Positions 1 through 5,060 of a DNA stretch of 5,060 nt are shown here, piece by piece. The position numbers and the translations under genes are program-made. Source of the stretch: Flavobacteriales bacterium (lineage in GTDB: Bacteria > Bacteroidota > Bacteroidia > Flavobacteriales > UA16); NCBI GenBank assembly GCA_030831885.1, contig JAURKF010000209.1, positions 1-5,060 on the forward strand. The letters are read 5' to 3'. The notes beneath the pieces are model-generated. The model ran no database searches. It was not told the origin of the DNA and saw only the letters and a program-made list of their open reading frames with translations. Within the stretch, counting starts at the first letter, position 1; each line of letters starts with the position of its first letter.

Positions 1-1
1 G

Positions 2-1330
2 TTGTTTTTGTTGCTGTTAACCTCAGTGGTGCTGATTATGCGTGAGAAGGAATCCATTTCCGAATCGGAAAAGAGGACGCTTGCTTCATGGCCATCTTTT
101 TCTATCGATTCATATTATGCCGGTTCCTATTTCGATAGTATAGCGGGTTACATCAATGATCATTTTCCGCTTCGGTCCAAGATGGTCGATCTTGCTCAGC
201 AGATTCGTTACTGCATGGGTTTTCATTTACCGGCAGAGGAGCGAATAGTTGTGGTCGCCGCTCCGGAGGAAACTAATTCCGGGTCGCAAGAAGCGGATAC
301 TACGGAGCGTGTGTACGATGACGATTTCAGAGCGGCTTACTCGGGCAGTATGCTCATTATCGATGGCAGGGTGTACCCTCAATATGGTGGCTCGGCTGCG
401 ATGGGAAAACCATTTGCTGCAATGTTGAATGAGTATGCTGCTAAGCTGTCCGGTGCCTGCACAGTGTATTCGTGCATAGCACCTTTATCGTCAGCTTTTA
501 TTACTGCCGAGAAGTATGCCCGATTCAATACAGCCAACAAGAATACGTTGGACGCCATTCGAACATGGCTGAATCCTCCTGCTCGTTTTTGTGATGTTTT
601 TGCTGCGATGGATGCGCATTTTGGTGAACAGATGTTTTACGGAACAGACCATCACTGGAATGCACGCGGAGCCTATTATGCTTACACTGCATTTTGCGAA
701 GCGGCAGGAATACAGGCCGTACCTCTCGGAGCAATGCGATACGAGCGAAAGAAGCCATTTCTGGGGTCGTTGTACAATTTGACGAAGGATCCGGTTGTTG
801 CTCAGCATCCCGATACGCTCGAATTATTTATACCTAATGTGGAAACAAAAGCTGTTCGCTACAGCCCTGTTGGGTATGATCACGCGCAGCCCACCAAGGT
901 TTTTGGAAGCGCCAATAATTACATGGCATTTCTCAGCGGTGATGCACCACTAATCAAGGTTACGACCGGTGTAAAGAATGGTCGCAGGGCCGCTGTGGTG
1001 AAGAACTCCATGGGGAATGCTTTTGCAGTTTATCTCATCAGCCATTACGAAGAAATTTGGGTTGTTGACTTCCGTTATTCCGGGCATGATCTGATGAGAT
1101 TGATTGCTGATCGGCAGATAAATGATTTGATTTTTGGAATGGGGCTTTATGGTGCTATGAGTCATGGTACTATCAACATGATGCGCAACCTTGCGAAGTC
1201 TCATCCTCCGGCTATTATGAGAGGAAAGGATAATCTTAGTGGGAAGGATAGCTCACGTGTGGATGCGGTAATTCCTGATTCTGTTTTGACCAAGACACCC
1301 GCGGCAGATTCAACTAAAAAAGAAAAATGA
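2..1330 (+). CDS. DHHW/AlgX-like SGNH protein, probable envelope O-acyltransferase partner (5' partial)
   Basis: This resembles the DHHW family, relatives of AlgJ/AlgX and PatB, which act in the periplasm to move acyl groups onto exported polysaccharide or peptidoglycan with an MBOAT membrane partner. Counting the first complete codon (TTG at 2) as residue 1, a hydrophobic stretch at 2-13 is the remnant of an N-terminal membrane anchor. It is followed by the family's [12 protein letters not shown] (20-31) and NDHFPLR (52-58). The signature GTDHHWN is at 214-220, giving candidate catalytic Asp216 and His218. The permuted nucleophile is Ser336 in KNSMGNAF, followed by VVDFRY (354-359). So an Asp-x-His plus Ser triad is complete. 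The last roughly 45 residues are a Ser/Lys/Asp-rich tail outside the domain. The frame is open at the left edge and the membrane segment is cut, so the true start is probably 10-20 codons upstream; the internal ATG at 38 would lose the anchor. The stop overlaps the next start (ATGA). The family call is firm; the substrate is unknown. Confidence 0.85.
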   Translation: MFLLLLTSVVLIMREKESISESEKRTLASWPSFSIDSYYAGSYFDSIAGYINDHFPLRSKMVDLAQQIRYCMGFHLPAEERIVVVAAPEETNSGSQEADTTERVYDDDFRAAYSGSMLIIDGRVYPQYGGSAAMGKPFAAMLNEYAAKLSGACTVYSCIAPLSSAFITAEKYARFNTANKNTLDAIRTWLNPPARFCDVFAAMDAHFGEQMFYGTDHHWNARGAYYAYTAFCEAAGIQAVPLGAMRYERKKPFLGSLYNLTKDPVVAQHPDTLELFIPNVETKAVRYSPVGYDHAQPTKVFGSANNYMAFLSGDAPLIKVTTGVKNGRRAAVVKNSMGNAFAVYLISHYEEIWVVDFRYSGHDLMRLIADRQINDLIFGMGLYGAMSHGTINMMRNLAKSHPPAIMRGKDNLSGKDSSRVDAVIPDSVLTKTPAADSTKKEK

Positions 1331-2805
1331 GGACAGTTATTTTCATAGGTGTGTTTTTGATGTCTTACCATGGGGTTGGTCAATCGTTGGGTGAACTGAC
1401 ACAGCTATTGGAGCTCGATACGCAGTATTGTTTTTTTCAATATCACTCGGCGGAGGAAGCAATTAAGTTCAGAGATAATATGCGCAAGGCTGAAAATGGC
1501 CGGGTAGTTATTTGTCACTTCGGCGCGTCACATATACAATCTGAAATCGTCACCACACGCGCATCTACTTTATTGAAGGAGCGCTTTGGTAATGCCGGAC
1601 CGGGTTACGTTTTCCCATTTTCGGCAGCCGATACCTATGATGGTATCAATTATAAAAGTTCACACACCGGTAAATGGAGTTTTGCTAAATGCTACCAAAT
1701 CCCTCCGAAGCTGAAATTGGGAATTCGAGGTATGACAGTTCAGACAGTGGATACGACCGCCTCGGTGCGAATGAATTTCAAGACGCCATTAAAGGATGAG
1801 GCCTATGAAATACATGTTTTTCTTGAACGCAATGATTCAACGCCCGGAATAGAGATTTCGATTGATAGTGTAAAATACCGCTTTACTTCCGATCGCATCG
1901 CATCGGTTGATACCAATTATGTCACACTGTTGCATCGCGGTTCGATTGCTTCCGTTGGTGTGCGCTGGATGAATGACACGCTAACGCAATCGCGCCGCCG
2001 CACGTTGACTTTCTACGGCATGAGTATAGAGCACGCATCGGAAAAGGGGCTGATTTATCAGCCATTCGGCGTCGGGGCGTCACCTTTTCAGGCCGTGTTG
2101 TATCTTGATAAAATGGAGGAACAAGCGGAAGTGATACGCCCCGACATTGTGATTATTGATTACGGAACTAACAATATTCTTTATACCAACGAGGTGCCTG
2201 CTGATTTGCCGGACATGGTGCGCAAGGCAGTAAAAAAGTACAAGGCGATAAATCCGAATGTCACCATAATACTCACTTCGATGCAAGACTTGTACTACAA
2301 GAAGAAGTATATCGATGCGGGTATTCGCTACAATTTTATGATGGATTCACTGGCAGCAGCGAACAACTGTTTGTACTGGAATTTTTACGACTTGTCGGGA
2401 GGATATAAGCGCATTCGCGATTGGAATGAAAAGGGATTCGCTAAGGATGACCATATTCACCTTACACAAAAAGGTTATGACTTGAAAGGATTGCTTCTTT
2501 ATAAGTCTTTCATGAATACGCTCAACTATGTGGAACAGCACCCGGGCAATGAGCGCTGGTGCATGCCGGTTTGCCTATATGAAGATCGCAAGTCGATGAG
2601 GGAACCTGCGCGCCCGATTCAGAAGGACATGAAAAAGCAGTCGACTAAGTCACAAAAAAATCAGAAAGGAGTCCACGTTGTAAAACAAGGAGACACTCTA
2701 TCGGCCATTGCAGCGAAGCATGGCACAACCGTAAGTATGCTGAAGAAATTGAACGGATTGAGTTCTGACCGTTTGCAGATTGGCCAGAAAATAAAAACGA
2801 AGTGA
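1327..2805 (+). CDS. Secreted SGNH/GDSL-family hydrolase with inserted domain and C-terminal LysM
   Basis: A predicted exported esterase-like protein of 492 residues. Residues 1-18 form a signal peptide with likely cleavage before Gln19, the usual Bacteroidota pattern; this supports ATG 1327 over the internal ATG at 1360. SGNH block I is HFGASHIQ with nucleophile Ser68, then [11 protein letters not shown], typical of this subfamily. A beta-rich insertion spans about 117-245. Block III is DYGTNN (278-283, Asn282 oxyanion residue), and block V is DDHIHLT with Asp375 and His378 as the DxxH pair. A Lys/Gln/Ser-rich linker (about 428-448) leads to a LysM domain (449-492, [16 protein letters not shown]), which in known proteins binds peptidoglycan or chitin-like glycans. 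SGNH plus an inserted domain is the plan of Ape1-type peptidoglycan O-acetylesterases, so that role is plausible but inferred. Block I normally reads GDSH; here Asp is Ala, and the block III Asp is Asn. It overlaps the upstream DHHW gene by 4 bases, implying one transcript and coupled translation. Confidence 0.87.
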   Translation: MRTVIFIGVFLMSYHGVGQSLGELTQLLELDTQYCFFQYHSAEEAIKFRDNMRKAENGRVVICHFGASHIQSEIVTTRASTLLKERFGNAGPGYVFPFSAADTYDGINYKSSHTGKWSFAKCYQIPPKLKLGIRGMTVQTVDTTASVRMNFKTPLKDEAYEIHVFLERNDSTPGIEISIDSVKYRFTSDRIASVDTNYVTLLHRGSIASVGVRWMNDTLTQSRRRTLTFYGMSIEHASEKGLIYQPFGVGASPFQAVLYLDKMEEQAEVIRPDIVIIDYGTNNILYTNEVPADLPDMVRKAVKKYKAINPNVTIILTSMQDLYYKKKYIDAGIRYNFMMDSLAAANNCLYWNFYDLSGGYKRIRDWNEKGFAKDDHIHLTQKGYDLKGLLLYKSFMNTLNYVEQHPGNERWCMPVCLYEDRKSMREPARPIQKDMKKQSTKSQKNQKGVHVVKQGDTLSAIAAKHGTTVSMLKKLNGLSSDRLQIGQKIKTK

Positions 2806-2810
2806 TGCTG

Positions 2811-3137
2811 CTAGGAGAAGTACCTCACGATAGCCTTTCTCACCAATAATTCTTGCTCTTGCGGCGAAAGATGCGGCAGAGCACTGTTGCGCTCGAAGTG
2901 CGGCCATCCCTCTTCATCACGTCCTATGAATGTGTAATAGCCGTATGGCACAAGCAGCGAACAGATGCCGATGTGCATGAGCTCTACTTTTTGATCCTTC
3001 TTAAATTTCTGATAATCTTGCCCTAACTCTTGAACTCCAATAAGGAAGAGAATAGCAGCATAATCCAATTTCTCTCCGTAGGACGCCGAAATGCGTGTAA
3101 CTGTCTCATTCCAAATCTTTTCAAATACGTAGTCCAT
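2811..3137 (-). CDS. Small conserved hypothetical protein, cytoplasmic
   Basis: A 108-residue protein with no signal peptide and no convincing membrane segment. It reads like a compact soluble alpha-helical protein: an acidic/aromatic N-terminus, a hydrophobic AILFLIGVQELGQ (28-40), a basic FKKDQKVELMHIGICSLL (45-62), then GYYTFIGRDEEGWPHF (66-81), and an end in AIVRYFS. From memory, proteins with the FLIGVQELG, LMHIGIC and DEEGWPH patterns recur as uncharacterised Bacteroidota proteins of about this length; I know no function and assign none. The start ATG is at 3137; the stop TAG lies 5 bases from the stop of the SGNH-LysM gene, so the two converge tail to tail. It is divergent from the TonB-domain gene. 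A competing 66-codon plus-strand frame here has no protein-like features. Confidence that it is a real gene is high, mainly from composition and remembered conservation. Confidence 0.8.
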   Translation of the reverse strand: MDYVFEKIWNETVTRISASYGEKLDYAAILFLIGVQELGQDYQKFKKDQKVELMHIGICSLLVPYGYYTFIGRDEEGWPHFERNSALPHLSPQEQELLVRKAIVRYFS

Positions 3138-3157
3138 GGTGGAATTCTAATTTTCCG

Positions 3158-3165
3158 CAAATGTT
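3158..3165 (-). promoter_or_regulatory. Candidate -7 box for the small minus-strand gene
   Basis: On the minus strand this reads AACATTTG, five of six fixed positions of the Bacteroidota TAnnTTTG box. It would place the transcript start roughly 15 bases before ATG 3137. I found no TTG at the expected -33 distance; that region is occupied by the GAAGG/CCTTC inverted repeat, so the promoter may be weak or regulator-dependent. Confidence 0.25.
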
Positions 3166-3173
3166 CTAAAAAG

Positions 3174-3201
3174 GAAGGCCACCTTCGACGTTGTGCACGT
3201 C
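3174..3201. repeat. Two abutting perfect inverted repeats (possible operator)
   Basis: GAAGG-CCA-CCTTC (3174-3186) is immediately followed by GACGT-TGTGC-ACGTC (3187-3201). Both have perfect 5-base arms and odd-length centres (3 and 5 bases), and they touch without a gap. They lie in the only divergent intergenic region of the window, just upstream of the candidate -33 TTG of the TonB-domain gene. Dyads of this sort can be dimeric regulator sites, but 5-base arms are short enough to arise by chance and no regulator is encoded nearby. Confidence 0.35.
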
Positions 3202-3207
3202 TTTATT

Positions 3208-3235
3208 TTGCTTATTTTAGCGCGGCCTAATTCTA
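3208..3235 (+). promoter_or_regulatory. Candidate Bacteroidota-type promoter for the TonB-domain gene
   Basis: A TTG at 3208-3210 is followed after exactly 17 bases by TAATTCTA (3228-3235), which matches the Bacteroidota -7 consensus TAnnTTTG at four of six fixed positions. Transcription would begin about 3240, leaving a very short leader before ATG 3249. No Shine-Dalgarno sequence is visible. The match is imperfect, so this is a candidate only. Confidence 0.3.
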
Positions 3236-3248
3236 GCGACTAAATTGT

Positions 3249-4001
3249 ATGACGCAAATTCTACGAATTGTCTGTTGTATTTCTATGTGTCTGTGTGCTC
3301 TGAATGGTAATGCTCAGATACGACGCGACTCATTGGATGCCCAGCACCGCAGGACCTCCGATGTCAACCTGGCGCGTTTCGAGCGGGAGGTAACTACCGT
3401 AAACGATAGTAGCTTTAAAGTTGTAGTCAAGTATCTTACAGGTGAATCATTCATGACCGGTGTTTATGCTGATAAGGAATTAGTGGTTGGCAATGGTGAC
3501 TTCATCTATTTCTATGCAAACGGTAATAAGGAATCGGAAGGTCGTTACAAGAACGGCTATAAAGTAGGAGCTTGGAAGCGCTGGAATTTTGAAGGAAAGC
3601 CTAAGCCTGATCGTTTTTATGCTGATGAGCACTTCGTGAAGACCAATCGCAGCTCTCAGCCGGCTAAGTTTCCGGGAGGAATGGCAGCGTTGCAGAAGTT
3701 GGTTTCCGACTCGCTTGACTATCCTGCTGCAGCCAAGAATGACAAAATTCAAGGAACTGTGTATGTGACCTTCACTATTGACGCAACGGGCGAAGTAAGC
3801 CAGCCACGCATTACCGATGGTGTGCATGCAACATTGGATGAGGAAGCCTTGCGATTTGTTTCGTCTCTTCCTACGTGGGTACCTGCTGCTAAAAATGGTG
3901 TGCCCGTTGACTCCAATTACATCATGCCCATAACATTCGACCTAGGTATTGACGAAGGTTCAACCGACGAGTCGGATCCCAATAAAAAGACCAATAACTA
4001 A
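3249..4001 (+). CDS. Secreted MORN-repeat / TonB C-terminal domain protein
   Basis: A 250-residue exported protein. Residues 1-22 form a signal peptide, cleaved after Ala22 before Gln23; it is unusually rich in Cys (9, 10, 14, 16) but has no proper lipobox. Residues about 83-117 carry MORN_2-like repeats (YFYANGNKESEGRYKNGYKVGAW, split here as YFYANGNKESEG at 87-98 and YKNGYKVGAWKRW at 100-112). Residues 141-232 are a TonB C-terminal domain: FPGG (141-144), DYP (157-159), GTVYVTFTID, a conserved LDEEAL, LPTWVPAAKNG and a final ITFDL. The tail is acidic and polar. True TonB proteins carry an N-terminal uncleaved membrane helix for ExbB/ExbD and a proline-rich spacer; here there is neither, so energy transduction to an outer membrane receptor is doubtful. 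Bacteroidota often have such stand-alone periplasmic versions with unknown roles. It is a single-gene unit, with a divergent promoter region before it and a terminator after it. Domain call firm, role open. Confidence 0.88.
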   Translation: MTQILRIVCCISMCLCALNGNAQIRRDSLDAQHRRTSDVNLARFEREVTTVNDSSFKVVVKYLTGESFMTGVYADKELVVGNGDFIYFYANGNKESEGRYKNGYKVGAWKRWNFEGKPKPDRFYADEHFVKTNRSSQPAKFPGGMAALQKLVSDSLDYPAAAKNDKIQGTVYVTFTIDATGEVSQPRITDGVHATLDEEALRFVSSLPTWVPAAKNGVPVDSNYIMPITFDLGIDEGSTDESDPNKKTNN

Positions 4002-4003
4002 TC

Positions 4004-4028
4004 GGGTAGAGACGTAAAGACTCTGCCC
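4004..4028 (+). other. Stem-loop directly after the TonB-domain gene stop
   Basis: GGGTAGAG (4004-4011) can pair with CTCTGCCC (4021-4028) through eight positions, one of them a G-U wobble, around a 9-base loop. No T-run follows, so it is not an intrinsic terminator by itself. It could stabilise the mRNA 3' end, or be a decayed copy of a dispersed palindrome: the left arm GTAGAGACG resembles the GTAGAGACG...CGTCTCTAC palindromes I recall from some bacterial genomes. Confidence 0.45.
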
Positions 4029-4056
4029 TGCCTTGTATTACTCTTAATTACAAAAG

Positions 4057-4089
4057 TGCCGCTCCCTTAACCAAGCGGCATTTTTTTTT
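4057..4089 (+). terminator. Intrinsic (rho-independent) terminator
   Basis: TGCCGCT (4057-4063) and AGCGGCA (4074-4080) form a perfect 7-base-pair, GC-rich stem with a 10-base loop, followed at once by nine T residues (4081-4089). An A-run just before the stem (4052-4055) can extend the pairing into the T-run. It sits 55 bases after the TonB-domain stop and closes that transcript, separating it from the propeller gene. Confidence 0.87.
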
Positions 4090-4132
4090 GCCCTTGCACA
4101 GGCTAATGCAGAGGGAATAGCCTCTTCCATTC

Positions 4133-4153
4133 TTCACCCCTCACGCCTCACCC
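4133..4153. repeat. Three tandem heptamers (YTCACSC)
   Basis: TTCACCC, CTCACGC and CTCACCC lie end to end (4133-4153) between the terminator and the propeller gene start. They form a pyrimidine-rich strand that continues to the ATG at 4186. Three imperfect units are a weak signal; this may be a short remnant of a variable intergenic heptamer array or simple low complexity. Confidence 0.35.
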
Positions 4154-4185
4154 TTATTACTTATCTTCCCCCCAAAATCCTTCCC

Positions 4186-5060
4186 ATGCGTTTTTTAATC
4201 GTCTTCCTTCTGAGCGCATCACTCCTTCGCGCGCAATCACACTACACAGAATTTTACCCGACCTCGGCCGAGGGCAAGCCACAGTGGGTGCAGCTGTTGC
4301 ACAGCGAAGATCCTAACTATTACGAAGTGGTAGCCGCCTATCAGCAGTACTATCTCGATCATGTTTTCGAAAAAAATGCTGACACACATTTCTTCAAGCA
4401 TTGGGTGGCGCGCGTGCGCCCGTATGTGCAACCTGATGGTCGCATCGTGATGCCGACGGCCGAAGAGCGCAGCGAGAAGGAAGCGCAAATACGCTCGCTA
4501 CAACAGTCGGGCGCACGTGGTGGATCGCAACTTGATATCTGGCACTACGAAGGTCCTGTGCATCATGTGAATGGTGAAGGCTCGCCCATGGAGCCGGGCT
4601 TCCGCCACAGCAATGTGTATTGCCACGATCGCAGCAGCCAGAATCCACAGCTGTTGTTTTGCGGAACCGAAAGCGGTGGACTTTATAAAACAGTGGATGG
4701 TGGCCAGCATTGGGAATACGTTACACCCGGACTCATCATGGGCAGCGTAACTGCTGTGCGTGTGAAGCCGAGTGATGACCAGGTAGTGATACTGAGTGCG
4801 GAAAATGATTTGTACCGTTCGGTGGATGGAGGTCTCACGTGGCAGGTCATTGGTCAGCCTTCCTTCGTTTCGCAAAACATCTCGGCTTGGGAGATTACGT
4901 TCGCGCCGGATAACAACAACGTAGTGTTTGCAGCTACCTCTCAAGGGCTGTTTCGCAGTGAAGACGGCGGAGACAATTTCACAGAAATTCTTCCCAACCG
5001 CTGCGAAGCCATAGCCTTCAAACCCGGCGAGCCGCAAACGATTTACACGATTCACTTCGA
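4186..5060 (+). CDS. Secreted Asp-box (BNR/sortilin-like) beta-propeller protein, probable type IX secretion substrate (3' partial)
   Basis: The frame opens at ATG 4186 and stays open to the window's end, giving 291 complete codons. It begins MRFLIVFLLSASLLRAQ, a signal peptide cleaved after Ala16 before Gln17. Residues about 43-85 (DPNYYEVVAAYQQYY, then FFKHWVARVRPYVQPDGRI) match an N-terminal pattern I remember from large Bacteroidota secreted repeat proteins. Then come three Asp-boxes, S/T-x-D-x-G-x-x-W/F, each on a propeller blade hairpin: TVDGGQHW (169-176), SVDGGLTW (212-219) and SEDGGDNF (258-265), each preceded by L-Y/F-K/R. Such folds occur in sialidases, sortilin/Vps10 and exo-xyloglucanases, but no catalytic residue set is visible, so no enzyme role is assigned. 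A C-terminal type IX sorting domain is expected beyond the window. The sequence looks richer in G and C than the genes to its left, and every arginine codon seen is CGC or CGT. No Shine-Dalgarno is seen; the leader is pyrimidine-rich. Confidence 0.85.
   Translation, partial: MRFLIVFLLSASLLRAQSHYTEFYPTSAEGKPQWVQLLHSEDPNYYEVVAAYQQYYLDHVFEKNADTHFFKHWVARVRPYVQPDGRIVMPTAEERSEKEAQIRSLQQSGARGGSQLDIWHYEGPVHHVNGEGSPMEPGFRHSNVYCHDRSSQNPQLLFCGTESGGLYKTVDGGQHWEYVTPGLIMGSVTAVRVKPSDDQVVILSAENDLYRSVDGGLTWQVIGQPSFVSQNISAWEITFAPDNNNVVFAATSQGLFRSEDGGDNFTEILPNRCEAIAFKPGEPQTIYTIHF

Larger units (their letters stand above)
3138..3248. promoter_or_regulatory. Divergent intergenic region with promoters for both flanking genes
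   Basis: These 111 bases separate the start codons of the minus-strand small protein and the plus-strand TonB-domain gene, so both promoters should lie here. The right part is AT-rich. The middle holds two abutting inverted repeats (listed separately) that sit between the candidate minus-strand -7 box and the plus-strand -33 box, the place where a shared operator would be expected. Function is inferred from position only. Confidence 0.55.

Noticed and set aside
2..4. TTG at the left edge as the true start of the DHHW gene
   Set aside because: The membrane anchor is already under way at this codon and the frame is open to the edge, so the start almost certainly lies upstream of the window.
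491..808. Open frame of 105 codons on the minus strand within the DHHW gene
   Set aside because: It is opposite the conserved DHHW region, is Arg/Ser/Cys-rich, and has no domain signal.
3030..3230. Open frame of 66 codons on the plus strand
   Set aside because: It overlaps the small minus-strand gene and crosses the divergent promoter region; composition is not protein-like.
3480..3827. Open frame of 115 codons on the minus strand
   Set aside because: It is antisense to the MORN and TonB domain coding sequence and its product has no recognisable features.
4101..4125. Small hairpins GGCTA/TAGCC and AGAGG/CCTCT after the terminator
   Set aside because: The two are mutually exclusive 5-base stems with no T-run and no link to a start codon; chance is sufficient.
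4161..4168. Possible -7 promoter box before the propeller gene (TATCTTC)
   Set aside because: It matches TAnnTTTG poorly and no TTG lies at the expected distance upstream.
4498..5055. Open frame of 185 codons on the minus strand
   Set aside because: It lies wholly opposite the propeller gene, whose plus-strand reading has a signal peptide and three Asp-boxes; the minus translation shows no domain pattern.
1..5060. CRISPR array, tRNA/rRNA, insertion sequence, toxin-antitoxin or phage-defence genes
   Set aside because: I looked on both strands and saw no spaced repeats, no transposase or nuclease motifs, and no tRNA-like cloverleaf; the space is filled by ordinary genes. The MORN_2 repeats were not taken as a toxin-antitoxin sign because the protein is exported and has a TonB domain.

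Overview
The window looks like a piece of a Bacteroidota chromosome (my guess is the Chitinophagales, Sphingobacteriia or Flavobacteriales side; the exact clade is not readable from the sequence). The reasons are: signal peptides that end just before a glutamine (genes 2, 4 and 5), a DHHW-type SGNH protein next to a second SGNH protein with a LysM tail, a Bacteroidota-style TonB C-terminal domain with MORN-type repeats, a secreted Asp-box propeller protein of the kind usually exported by type IX secretion, weak or absent Shine-Dalgarno sequences, and candidate TTG / TAnnTTTG-like promoter boxes.

Layout: (1) 2-1330, plus strand, a DHHW/AlgX-like membrane-anchored SGNH protein whose N-terminus lies off the left edge. 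(2) 1327-2805, plus strand, overlapping it by 4 bases (ATGA), a secreted SGNH/GDSL-type hydrolase with an inserted beta-rich domain and a C-terminal LysM. (3) 2811-3137, minus strand, a small conserved-looking cytoplasmic protein of unknown function, tail-to-tail with gene 2 with only 5 bases between the stops. (4) 3138-3248, a divergent intergenic region with two abutting inverted repeats and a candidate promoter on each strand. (5) 3249-4001, plus strand, a secreted MORN-repeat plus TonB C-terminal domain protein, followed by two hairpins, the second a clear intrinsic terminator (4057-4089). (6) 4186-5060, plus strand, a secreted Asp-box (BNR/sortilin-like) beta-propeller protein running off the right edge.

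Genes 1 and 2 form a translationally coupled pair. A DHHW/AlgX/PatB-type SGNH protein together with an Ape1-like SGNH protein (inserted domain plus peptidoglycan-binding LysM) suggests an envelope-polymer acyl transfer and removal cassette, probably with an MBOAT acyltransferase just upstream of the window; the latter is a prediction, not something seen. The second SGNH enzyme has unusual changes in its signature blocks (GASH for GDSH, GTNN for GTND) while keeping the catalytic Ser and the DxxH. The remaining genes are separate transcription units with no evident functional link beyond all but gene 3 being exported. No RNA gene, insertion sequence, CRISPR array or phage gene is visible. I see no convincing wholly new system; the most unusual item is the SGNH pair.
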